A stretch of 64,000 bases of DNA, from the NCBI GenBank assembly GCA_038214135.1, contig JBBQSD010000003.1, positions 61,361 through 125,360 on the forward strand. The letters are read 5' to 3'. This DNA is from JANLSE01 sp038214135 (GTDB lineage Bacteria > Chloroflexota > Chloroflexia > Chloroflexales > Roseiflexaceae). The notes under the pieces are model-generated. The model did not search any database and was not told the DNA's origin. It saw only the letters and a program-made list of their open reading frames with translations. The position numbers and the translations under genes were made by a program. Of the stretch, positions 52,201 through 59,376 are shown one piece after another; the stretch's first letter is position 1; the number at the start of each line of letters is the position of its first letter.

Positions 52201-54711
52201 GATGGTCTCGCCCTGGCTGCGTAATGGGATTCCGATATACGAACGGATCTCCTCACCAAGCATAATTGGCTGAACGGTTGGCAATTCCTGCTCATTAAAG
52301 GCATCACGAATATGCAGGACAATCCCACTATCGATGATATAGCCTGTCCAGCCCTGTTTTGGACTTTGCGTCTTATGCAGCCGATCCAGTGTTTGACCCT
52401 CACGCTTGAACAGCTCAAAGCGTATATTGTGAAGCTGTGCATCATAGGCAGCAACATACATAAACGATGGCACACCCAGATAGACTTCCACCTCACGATA
52501 GGTTTGTTCAAGCAACTCATCCAGATCAAGCGTCGCCGCTGCCGATGTACTAGCGCGATAGAGTGCTGTCATCTGTTCGGCCTGAGTACGGGCCTCACGC
52601 AGCAGGTTCGCATTCTCAATCGCAATTGCGGCTTGATCGGCAAAGATCTCGATCGATTCGACCGAACGGCGGGTTGGTCGCTGGTGATCATATGGTTCGT
52701 CAGCACCCAACAGGCCAATCAACTGCCCACGGGTGCTATACAGCGGCACAAACAGGGCATCATCACGTTCCCAACCATCATCGCTATTGGCTGCATCGCC
52801 CTCGATCAGATCCAACCCAGGAGCAATAACACGCATCGTCGGGCCAGGGATATAGAAGCAGCGCCCGATCTGAAACTGCAAATCGAGCAATCCTTCTGCT
52901 GTTGGAATCGGAAAGTACACACGGCGCAGGCGCTCGATTTCCGTCAGCGGCAGCCCAGCACCGGTATGCACCCGCATTGTCCGCTCATCGTGATCAGCCA
53001 AATAGAACACAACCGCTCGAAACCCTGCTGTTTCGATAATACTAAAGGCGATCTGCTCAAGAACATCCTCAAGTGAGCGATCCGCCCGCAATTCCTGGCC
53101 GATGCGCAGCACTTCATTGAGTGTATTGGCCCGCTGCTGGAGCAAATCGCGCTGGCGGCGTTGCTCCGTCCAGCGTTGCTCATTGCCGATCGCGAGTGCG
53201 ATTAGATCACCAACGGCACGCACAAACTCAATCGCATCGCGATCAAACGTAAATGGCACCTGGCTGTGCAGGTTGACAACACCGATCACCTGGGCTTCAT
53301 AATAGATTGGCACTGCTAAGGCAGAAGCCGCTGTTGGGCCAACACCACGCGGGCGGTCATCGCCATGAATTTCATCAACTATCTGTGCTTCGCCCTCATT
53401 CACCGTGTCCATTGCAATCGTCTTGCTGCCCTGGAGCGAGTGATTGAGCAAGCGCCGTGATTCATCGGGCGTATAGCCATCTGCCGCGATGACGCGCATC
53501 GCGTGCGTATCCTCAACCTCGCGCAGGGCAATATAGATCTGCGGTGTCGGAGTGACGCCAAGCGCATCTTCCTGTTCGAGATCATAGAACTGTTGGGTTG
53601 CCTCATAGCCGCGCAACGCAATATAGCCAGTATCGGCATGTGTCGCCCGTAGAGCCTCGCTGAGGGCAAACCCAAGAATATTATGCAGATACAGCGTTGC
53701 GGTGAGCTCGCGGCTGATCCGCTGGAGTGCCTTGAGTTGCTGCATCCGCTTCGCCAGGAATTCATCCGATTCCTCATAGCGTTGCATGCCAGCCAGCGAT
53801 TGGGAAGCCTGGGATACCGCAATCCCGATCAGGCGTTCATCGGAGGCAGAAAAGTGGCTGGGGCGTTCGCTGAACAGTTCGAGCGTGCCAAGCAGTCGAT
53901 CATCCGATTGCAGAGGAATACCAAAGTAGCTTTGAGGATGTGTACCGCTGCTCAGGTATGGGATGTGCGAGCGCACTGGCGCATCGCGAATATCGGCCAG
54001 GCGCAATGAACGGCGCTGGCGTGCAACCCAACCAACCAGGCCATCGCTCAAGCGCAGGGTGCGCGAATAATCGCCACGATGGCGAATCCCACGTGTTAAC
54101 GCAACTGCTAAACTCTGGCTTTGCGGGTGGTACAGGCAGATCTCGGCAGCATCGAAGCCAACCAGTGAACCGACGCCATCAATAAGCGCAGTTAACAGCA
54201 CATCGGCATTCTGGGCAACACTCAATTGTTGCCCAACCACCTGGAGTGTGGAAAGAACGCTGGTACGGCGCTGTTCACCAATGCTGGTTTGAGCTGTGCG
54301 GCGCTGGATATTGATCAGCAGCTCAATCTGATTGCGAAGTGCCGCGAGGAAGGGCGGGCTGGCTGCCTCACGTGCCTCGGAATGGACGCCAAGCAATAAT
54401 AATCCGGCAGGCTGCCCATTATGCTCAAAACGAATCTCTACGGTGTCGTCAGGGAGATTTACACCATCGCCATTTGCGAAACGGGTCATTTCCTGCGGTT
54501 CCAGCCCCCAACCCGCTGTTTCGTCTCGTGTTCCATCAGACAGTACAACAAGGCCCCACGGGCAGGCGAGTGATGTCGCAATCAGATCCGCAATCGCCTG
54601 GGCAAGCTCGCCCGGATCAACCGCAAATTCATCACGCTTCCCATATGCCGCAAGTTCGGCCAGAATATTCCAGGCACGTACCAGTGGTGTTGCGACAACG
54701 CTCGTTTCCAT
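46279..54711 (-). CDS. Giant hybrid-input histidine kinase with about 14 GAF domains
   Basis: 2810 residues, cytoplasmic, with no signal or membrane segment. About 14 GAF domains follow one another, each ~170-175 residues, starting near 15, 155, 337, 534, 717, 890, 1057, 1234, 1400, 1574, 1744, 1917, 2090 and 2270. Many end in VASQAAVALENARLF-type helices. Then come a PAS domain (~2450), HisKA with FISSVSHELRTPLTSIKGYVDL (phospho-histidine 2585) and an HATPase with NLVSNAIKYTFPKG, DSGVGI and GTGLGLSIAKSFVELHGGEM. A coiled coil (AELEVRVEERTAELREEQ) precedes the last GAF. The gene lies between a response regulator and a hydrolase on the same strand. Confidence 0.95.
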   Translation of the reverse strand: METSVVATPLVRAWNILAELAAYGKRDEFAVDPGELAQAIADLIATSLACPWGLVVLSDGTRDETAGWGLEPQEMTRFANGDGVNLPDDTVEIRFEHNGQPAGLLLLGVHSEAREAASPPFLAALRNQIELLINIQRRTAQTSIGEQRRTSVLSTLQVVGQQLSVAQNADVLLTALIDGVGSLVGFDAAEICLYHPQSQSLAVALTRGIRHRGDYSRTLRLSDGLVGWVARQRRSLRLADIRDAPVRSHIPYLSSGTHPQSYFGIPLQSDDRLLGTLELFSERPSHFSASDERLIGIAVSQASQSLAGMQRYEESDEFLAKRMQQLKALQRISRELTATLYLHNILGFALSEALRATHADTGYIALRGYEATQQFYDLEQEDALGVTPTPQIYIALREVEDTHAMRVIAADGYTPDESRRLLNHSLQGSKTIAMDTVNEGEAQIVDEIHGDDRPRGVGPTAASALAVPIYYEAQVIGVVNLHSQVPFTFDRDAIEFVRAVGDLIALAIGNEQRWTEQRRQRDLLQQRANTLNEVLRIGQELRADRSLEDVLEQIAFSIIETAGFRAVVFYLADHDERTMRVHTGAGLPLTEIERLRRVYFPIPTAEGLLDLQFQIGRCFYIPGPTMRVIAPGLDLIEGDAANSDDGWERDDALFVPLYSTRGQLIGLLGADEPYDHQRPTRRSVESIEIFADQAAIAIENANLLREARTQAEQMTALYRASTSAAATLDLDELLEQTYREVEVYLGVPSFMYVAAYDAQLHNIRFELFKREGQTLDRLHKTQSPKQGWTGYIIDSGIVLHIRDAFNEQELPTVQPIMLGEEIRSYIGIPLRSQGETIGVLSVQSFEPHAFSETDVQFLSTLANQLAVALEKLRLFRERERRIEELNVINRIGRITAATLDIEQMFTQVYECLAGFIAIDAFYAIVYQAERNEISMALMVDEGLHTFNIRNGPPDPGSLTAWILQDRKPLRFADLRLEQAQDVFQPTPFGNEQRRSAAWLGVPLLIGDGGVVGVLSIQSYTADLYGEREQSFLTTVANQVALGVQNAVLLDQARSQVRQLALINRVSATAAATLEFEQVFYAAADAMAQATNADKARLILYDRASSTAQLVWQDHGDVKRSDFSLVGHPLVDWLDTHRSIYFASDARVDPMLVWWHETFRNHDIQSMLVVPLVSKEQVIGAVRLDYIGRRHDPSERELELSLTIANQTAVALENARLFEETQLGADRLQYKVGELSALLEAARVLSSSLKPLEVLDSLMDVVGRQLRVDTVALWQENTEHLLLPVAMMGIPREVAQTLQVPVGTGLTGRVAALGTPLVVVDVEHDGSSLYPNFNRTNKYTSFMGVPVRYRDRTIGVLSVMTIDTRAFNSDEVQLLAGMADQAAVALENAHLFDEREQRIAELMTLNRISQAINGTLDVNELLMKLFQGMGEVLDTSQTFIALYDNMTRVLSFPIFTQDGIAQRNVANTTLDANDAKLSSLVINERHSLLLSTQAEVDAISQELPEPRDKQIASWLGVPILLGSRVLGILNAQSYDPYRFNEDHLRFLETVASQAATALGNARLFSERERRLREVSVLQEIGSAINSTLDLQTVLERLHAQIGRVVDVGTSAVVLYDAERDLMVYPIAYDLGQRVEIPQLPPQGGSGWVIHQRQPLLLHTAEEFDLINYGGPHYGASEATEQSFLIVPILSGEAVLGVLDIQSYTPYAFNRDDLRFMVTVASQAAVAITNARLFQERGRKIDELATFNKIGQELSAVSSQEELLETIYRQTSRLLDTKNFYISIYDSRRDAVTLPLVIEDGKRVEFHNFYALSDTLTGYVIQNRSTLLLNQDVDAEIQARNIHALESNNDPNDQPKSWLGVPMIAADKVVGTIGIQNTEREHAYSADDVRLLETIAAWGATALENARLLSETRQSNRDLTALYDVSVALTSSLHPSDIQTTAATSVLELLRADVCIVVPLDARRRPLAPTVADHSDAPFDSEMFVQLSMPLVSHLNSSSALALNDLASEAPELAQVSGLGSLLGLVISASDQIVGIIWAGQRSSRSWQDREVSLLSILSNQLSQSLTRAQLLLVEQERRRVADTLRETAQMFTRLRTPEGIYEIIFDQLALVVNYDTASLMQRDGDNLFVMAGRGFASEVKAEVEALRFNVSDDPYLEQVLVTRQPVVLHDAQATPYLVPAPGSEYIRGWIGAPLLVDDEVIGLLCVDNRIIGAYDEDDGQIAFTLASQAAQAIRNARLYQEVTQLNAELEVRVEERTAELREEQDRLRAVHAITIELAATLELQPTLNRALELAADALEARRGSIMLRDMQENELICRAVLAGAGEALTTEIPINFAQGGGLAGWVIRQRRAACIPDVLDDPRWLREEGRADDIRSVIVAPLMTQDGPLGVLMLSSPKVDFFREAQVQLLTTIANEIAIVIHNATLYKVISELAYDRGLAESQQREENSKNQAILQSLGEGVIVLDEQQQVVLFNPAAEQMLAIPASFVSGQPLRYLLEYDNTIAKQRAGLIYEGVYQGLRTLNDQAKNYNRTLSLPTPSQTIALNFAAWVGPRGAVYGSVVVLRDVTREIESDRAKREFISSVSHELRTPLTSIKGYVDLLLLGAAGQLSEGQLSFLNVVKNNANRLMDLINDILEIGRIDSEKIQLNFEQVNIRNIFNDVLQTLQVQIDRKEMLVETDMDAELPEVSADLRRLTQVVMNLVSNAIKYTFPKGQITLKSFLNPAGMLQVDVEDSGVGISAEDQKNLFRRFQRFDNPLRDEAGGTGLGLSIAKSFVELHGGEMWVVSEPGMGSTFSFIVPVSQPDQDATDE

Positions 54712-54809
54712 TGCGAGAGACCTGCGCTTCCCTGTGTCTGACCGACCAGAGCAATACGATAAACTGGTCAGATCGTTGCTGTGTTGGCATCTGGAATTGG
54801 TCGATCAAA

Positions 54810-55754
54810 TCAGGTGCGGCCATTGCGTACATGGCTTTTTCGGCCCTGCTCACGTGCCTCGGTTAGGGCACGCTGACGCACTTCTTCGGCTGTCTCGCTC
54901 AACTGGCGGATATCGTAGAACGGTCCATCAGCATTCGTCAGCACGCCAATTGAAAGCGACATCAACGCTGCCTGGCGCAACTGCCCCTGATCATCCGATA
55001 CCGTAATATGGCCATTCCGCCGATCACGATAGTTATAGTGTAGGCCAATCTCGGCATCAAAGCGCTCGCACAATTTGTTGACGATCGCTGGCATAAGCTC
55101 TGGCGTTGATGTCACCACAAATGCAGCGCCAACAACCATCTGACCAATAAAATCCTCTGGTCGGCCTAATTCATTGACCACTTCACCCAACATAATTGCC
55201 ATAAACTTGAGGACATCCTCACCGACAACAGCGCCATAGGCCTGTGTAAAGGTATCGAAGCCATTGATATGAATGACCGCCAGCGCCCATCCGCTACTGT
55301 TGAGCAACGAGCGATACTGATCGCTGATAATCTCACCAGTTGGAACATTCGTCACCGGATGCGTCAGGTTCTTCTGGCGTGCCCGATCAAGCGCAGCTTT
55401 GACAATAGTATGAACCTCTTCAATATCAAATGGTTTAACAAGATAATATTCGGCCTGCACTTCACCAAGGCCCTTCAACCGATCCTGTTTTTCGCCACGA
55501 GCCGTTAGGAAGATAATTGGAATGTGGCGCGTACGGGCACTCTGGCGTAGCGCCTTGCCAATATCGTAGCCTTCCATATCTGGAAGATTGACATCAAGCA
55601 ATGCCAGGTTTGGTGGTGTCTTGCGGCAGATCTCAAGGGCTATCTGGCCGCGCATGGCTGTCATAACCTCATAGCCCTGCGATGTGAAATATATTTTAAG
55701 CAGGCTTGAAATGTCTGGGGCATCCTCGACCACCAGAATCTTCTCTTTTATCAC
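54810..55754 (-). CDS. Response regulator with degenerate GGDEF domain
   Basis: 314 residues. The receiver domain is complete: acidic pocket ED at 10-11, phospho-acceptor D54 in LLDVNLPDMEGY, VKPFD lysine. The C-terminal part has the diguanylate-cyclase fold outline (VIHINGFDTFTQAYGAVVGEDVLKFMA, then SLSIGVLTN) but the active-site motif reads IGQMVVGAAF instead of R-x-G-G-D-E-F. It cannot be expected to make c-di-GMP. It lies 98 bp upstream of the giant kinase on the same strand, so it is the obvious partner of that kinase. Complete. Confidence 0.88.
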   Translation of the reverse strand: MIKEKILVVEDAPDISSLLKIYFTSQGYEVMTAMRGQIALEICRKTPPNLALLDVNLPDMEGYDIGKALRQSARTRHIPIIFLTARGEKQDRLKGLGEVQAEYYLVKPFDIEEVHTIVKAALDRARQKNLTHPVTNVPTGEIISDQYRSLLNSSGWALAVIHINGFDTFTQAYGAVVGEDVLKFMAIMLGEVVNELGRPEDFIGQMVVGAAFVVTSTPELMPAIVNKLCERFDAEIGLHYNYRDRRNGHITVSDDQGQLRQAALMSLSIGVLTNADGPFYDIRQLSETAEEVRQRALTEAREQGRKSHVRNGRT

Positions 55755-55766
55755 GGATAGACCTCC

Positions 55767-57158
55767 CTAGTACCGTGTACGAGCCAACGAGGTGATAGAG
55801 CGCATGATCGGATTGATCGGTGCGTTGGACGGATCATCGTTTGGCCACTCAACCTGGTGAGGCCAAAAGTAAACAGCTCGCCCTAGCTCCTCTTGTTCAT
55901 CGAACTCTGGCTGCTCACCATGATGAACATTAATATTATGGCCAATGGCCGTATCGGGTGCAGCATAGATAAGCGTTGTATTTGAACCAATCATCCTGGC
56001 TGGGTAGAAGACAAACCCGCTGCCAATTCGAACATTATGGCCGATTGCCGAGCCAATCACCGGCAGACCAACTTCTTCCAATGTTGGCTGCCCACTATTC
56101 TTCCATCGATGATATGTCTTCAGTGGCTTACCAGAAAGGTTAAAATCGGTGAAAATATTCCCAGCTCCAATAAACGTATTACGCCCCACAACACACATCT
56201 GCAGGCAACTTAGTTGAGCAACCATCGAGTTGTCCATCAGAGTCGTCATGAATAGTGCCGCATTCCATGGCAAAAAGCAGCGATCACTCACCACACTTAG
56301 CATCACCTGTGCGCCCTGCTGAATTGTGACATTATCGCCAATCAGGCTATTGGTGATTGTGACGCCAGCTCCAATCGTGACATTGTTCCCGATCACCGTT
56401 GGGCCATGAATAGTTGCAGTCGGGTCGATCGAACAATTCTTGCCAACCTTCACAAGCCGTGAGCTCGCCAGAAAATGATTCCGCCAGCGATCACCAAAAG
56501 GATTAAATCGATCAGCAAGCGTGGAAAGGCTCACGGCGATTTTCTCTTTCCAGTTTTCCTCAACCAATTGTTCGTGGGCACGGCCAATGGCGAACACACC
56601 AAATGGTGAGTTCGCCAGAAAGACATGCACCCAGTTCTCAATTGAAAGAAACGCCCGGAGTGGGATCTGATACACCAGATCGCCAGCTTTGGCCATATAG
56701 TTGGGAATGTGATAGTAGCCCATCTCGCGAGAAGCAGTGTCGATAACAAGTGGTTGAGGCTCTTCACTCACTCCATGTGGGTAATAGAAGAGATCCGCAA
56801 CATAGACGCCATGCCGACGATCAAGACGAATGCCCTCTTGAAGGTGTATGGCATGGCAAATAATCGACTTGTCATCGACAGTAAACGCTATCTGGCAAGC
56901 ACGGCCACTCGCCTTCGCTTGCTGAATGAATGTATCGATGAGGAGTTGGTTAAAGAACAGATTATCGCGGTATACAAGCAGTTCTTCGTTGCCCTCAGGG
57001 ATTTCGGTGAGCGCATCCACCTCAAGGGCACCACGACAATGCTGCGAAAGCAAGTCGCGCTGAAGCAACCAGAGCGGCTTGTTCAGGATCCGGAGATCGC
57101 GCGCTGGCTCACTGAAAGGGGGTATGACGGTACGCTCACGAATGACGACACGCTTCAT
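55767..57158 (-). CDS. Left-handed beta-helix hexapeptide-repeat protein
   Basis: 463 residues. The N-terminal ~200 residues (PPFSEPARDLRILNKPLWLLQRD, LLVYRDNLFFNQLLIDTFI) resemble the nucleotidyltransferase-like N-terminus of GlmU-type proteins but lack its G-x-G-T-x-M motif. The C-terminal part has hexapeptide repeats (SIDPTATIHGPTVIGNNVTIGAGVTI, SAIGHNVRIGSGFV), forming an LbH acyltransferase or scaffold fold. It may handle sugar nucleotides or CoA esters. Just 12 bp upstream of the degenerate-GGDEF gene. A structured leader and a reasonable promoter precede it. Confidence 0.8.
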   Translation of the reverse strand: MKRVVIRERTVIPPFSEPARDLRILNKPLWLLQRDLLSQHCRGALEVDALTEIPEGNEELLVYRDNLFFNQLLIDTFIQQAKASGRACQIAFTVDDKSIICHAIHLQEGIRLDRRHGVYVADLFYYPHGVSEEPQPLVIDTASREMGYYHIPNYMAKAGDLVYQIPLRAFLSIENWVHVFLANSPFGVFAIGRAHEQLVEENWKEKIAVSLSTLADRFNPFGDRWRNHFLASSRLVKVGKNCSIDPTATIHGPTVIGNNVTIGAGVTITNSLIGDNVTIQQGAQVMLSVVSDRCFLPWNAALFMTTLMDNSMVAQLSCLQMCVVGRNTFIGAGNIFTDFNLSGKPLKTYHRWKNSGQPTLEEVGLPVIGSAIGHNVRIGSGFVFYPARMIGSNTTLIYAAPDTAIGHNINVHHGEQPEFDEQEELGRAVYFWPHQVEWPNDDPSNAPINPIMRSITSLARTRY

Positions 57159-57229
57159 AGTTGGGTTCCCCGCTCTATTGGCCGCAGGCGATCCGTCCTA
57201 AATGGACCTCCTCCCGGGGCTTTTGCCCC
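57159..57229 (-). promoter_or_regulatory. Structured 5' leader of the hexapeptide-repeat gene
   Basis: On the minus strand the leader starts with hairpin GGGGCAAAAGCCCC (57216-57229), then hairpin GTCC ATTTA GGAC (57195-57207), then a G-rich segment. The first hairpin begins about where transcription would start. No known riboswitch family is recognised. Confidence 0.5.
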
Positions 57230-57232
57230 TTT

Positions 57233-57262
57233 ACTATACAGAATAGCGACGTGCTATCTCAA
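57233..57262 (-). promoter_or_regulatory. Promoter of the hexapeptide-repeat gene
   Basis: TTGAGA and TATAGT are separated by 18 bp on the minus strand. The predicted start falls at about the first hairpin of the leader. Confidence 0.45.
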
Positions 57263-57330
57263 GGCTTCGAGATTACAGTCGCATTACGCACGATAGCACA
57301 AGCGCCAACAGCTTCCAGATGAGCTTAAAG

Positions 57331-57978
57331 CTAATCGACTGGATCCTTATTGACGGCGAAAATACACTGCTTGTGCCCCATCCCTTGGCAGTCGGTTTGG
57401 TCGATATGGAAGGTATGACCGCCAGTAACCCAGGTTAGTGCCTCTTCAAGGATACCCTGTGCAAGATGCCCGGATGGTCGTTCCGTCTTGCGGCCCCAAC
57501 AGATCGGACATTTGTCGATAATGTAGAGGAACTGCCCTTTGCGCTCCTCCACCTTTGACGGCTGATCGCTGAAGCGGTCGAACGTTTGGGCAGTGGCGTT
57601 CAACACAATCTTCATCTTCATCGTCATCGGCATTAACTTGAGTGCAAGATCGGCCATACCCAACAGCGGGCCAAACTCTTTGAGACCCAAGTTAAATGCA
57701 TACCGACCAGCACGTAGTTCCATACCACGTGCGCCGCGTGGACCGTACATCGTGTCGGTCGATTTTGAGATCGCCGCAAGATCGACGAACGGAAACTCAC
57801 GCTTAAGATTGTTCGGTGGATAGTTGTTGACCAGGTGGCGAGTGCCGGCCAGGTTCAACAGCGCGTTAACGCCGTTTCGCCCCATTACATCCTCAAGACT
57901 CATGAGGTAGAGGCGTGCAATGAGATTTGGATAGAATCGCGGCTCAAGTTCACTCGCGTTGCCACGCTCGTCTGGCAT
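57331..57978 (-). CDS. V4R-domain (4-vinyl-reductase-like) protein
   Basis: 215 residues, starting after AAGGAG (8 bases). The C-terminal half is a V4R domain: DKCPICWGRKTERPSG, then HTFHIDQTDCQGMGHKQCIFAV, with the conserved cysteines of the metal- or small-molecule-binding fold. Related proteins include BchJ-like and hydrocarbon-binding sensors. The N-terminal half (VMGRNGVNALLNLAGTRHLVNN, FGPLLGMADLALKLMPMT) is the usual helical part. It is the first gene of the minus-strand run leading into the kinase block and may be a ligand sensor. Enzyme activity is not implied. Confidence 0.8.
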   Translation of the reverse strand: MPDERGNASELEPRFYPNLIARLYLMSLEDVMGRNGVNALLNLAGTRHLVNNYPPNNLKREFPFVDLAAISKSTDTMYGPRGARGMELRAGRYAFNLGLKEFGPLLGMADLALKLMPMTMKMKIVLNATAQTFDRFSDQPSKVEERKGQFLYIIDKCPICWGRKTERPSGHLAQGILEEALTWVTGGHTFHIDQTDCQGMGHKQCIFAVNKDPVD

Positions 57979-58170
57979 TGGCCGGCTCCTTACGGGATCT
58001 AGGAGGTGAAAGGCATGCAGATTCTTGCCTAGAACGCTGTATTATTGTACACGATGGTCTACATACCGTCAACACGGGTAGGCGGGACTTCAGGGGGAAG
58101 ATGTCTATAGTACTATCGCTCTCGTGGGCCTGAGCTTGCCATCTCGATGCGGGATACGGATGAGGTAGAT

Positions 58171-59376
58171 ATGTTTCAACGGGTGCGTTTGATCAATGGT
58201 TTGGCAGTAGCGCTGACCCTGATCTGGATTGTATTGATTGGTGCAACGCTCACGCCAAATGTCGATGATTTCAAGCAATATTGGCAGGCAGGGCGAAATT
58301 TTCTTACTCAGGGTGATATATATACTACAACACCAGAACCGGGCCAGCCGATTACTGCACCATCGTTCCCGTACCCACCGCTGCTTGCCTATCTTCTGCT
58401 ACCGCTGGCGTTGCTGCCACTGGTAACAGCACTCCGAATCTGGTTTGTGCTGAACCTGTTGATGCTCGCGCTGCTACTCATTATCTGCATTCGGGTAAGC
58501 CGATCTGTATTGGCGCGGCGCTATTGGGGCGTTGTGGCACTGGCGATGGTGCTGGCACCACCAACCCGCTTGAGTCTGCAACTTGGGCAGGTTAGTATTC
58601 TGCTAACGCTACTGATGGTCGGCGGGTTTGCGTTGGCACCCCAACGAAGCCGCATAGCAGGAGGGCTATTGGCAATTGCAGGAATGATCAAGCTCTACCC
58701 GGCGTTCATTGGGCTGTTTTATATACGCCATGGCCCACGTTTGGTAGCCTGGTGGGCGCTTGGTTCGGCCAGCCTGATTGGCATCGTTGGCCTTGCACTT
58801 CATGGCATTCAACCATACCAGGCCTATGTTCGCAAGGTATTGCTTGGCGGCTTTTATCCATATGCAGCTGAATTTAATATCTCGTTGGTTGGTTTCTGGC
58901 AGCGATTGCTCGTGCCAAGTACGTATGCTATTGCGCTATTCAATGCACCTGCTCTGGCCTGGGTATTGGCAGCAGGATGCAGCCTGATTGTTCTGGCTGG
59001 ATGTATATGGGTAAAGCGTGGTGCTAGTGGTCAGGAGGCTCAGCTCCTGCGATTCTGTGTGTATCTGTGTGGTATGCTGCTGATCTCGCCAGTCAATGGT
59101 ATCTATAATCTGATAGCACTGCTTTTACCAGTATTGGCGCTTGTGCATTGTTTGGAACAGCAACCAAACCCGGCCCTACGGAGGCAACTTGTGATTGCTA
59201 GCACATTGGCCTGTATACCGGCTGGTTGGTCGGTGGGGACGCCATTCTATACTATGGTGCATACTGGTTGGGGGATATTATTGCTCTCTCCGGCATTGTA
59301 TGGGTTGCTATTCTTTTTCGGGCTACTCGTATGGCTTGTACGCCAGATAGCCAGTGATCAGATCGGTTCAGCTTGA
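58171..59376 (+). CDS. GT87-type (DUF2029) polytopic glycosyltransferase
   Basis: About 401 residues from the ATG at 58171, which has GAGGT six bases upstream; an earlier ATG at 58147 lacks a ribosome site. Some ten membrane helices. The DUF2029 pattern is present: VDDFKQYWQAGRNFLTQGDIYTT, FPYPPLLAYLLLPLALLP and GGLLAIAGMIKLYPA. The family uses polyprenyl-phosphate mannose or arabinose as donor on the outer face of the membrane. The start of the next gene overlaps its stop by one base, so the cluster is an operon. Confidence 0.85.
   Translation: MFQRVRLINGLAVALTLIWIVLIGATLTPNVDDFKQYWQAGRNFLTQGDIYTTTPEPGQPITAPSFPYPPLLAYLLLPLALLPLVTALRIWFVLNLLMLALLLIICIRVSRSVLARRYWGVVALAMVLAPPTRLSLQLGQVSILLTLLMVGGFALAPQRSRIAGGLLAIAGMIKLYPAFIGLFYIRHGPRLVAWWALGSASLIGIVGLALHGIQPYQAYVRKVLLGGFYPYAAEFNISLVGFWQRLLVPSTYAIALFNAPALAWVLAAGCSLIVLAGCIWVKRGASGQEAQLLRFCVYLCGMLLISPVNGIYNLIALLLPVLALVHCLEQQPNPALRRQLVIASTLACIPAGWSVGTPFYTMVHTGWGILLLSPALYGLLFFFGLLVWLVRQIASDQIGSA

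Noticed and set aside
46957..54711. Plus-strand open frames of 60-250 residues inside the giant kinase gene
   Set aside because: They are opposite-strand shadows of a gene with clear domain content and lack ribosome sites.
57159..57262. c-di-GMP or c-di-AMP riboswitch in the hexapeptide-gene leader
   Set aside because: A few G-rich words resemble riboswitch pieces, but the conserved cores of those classes are not present.
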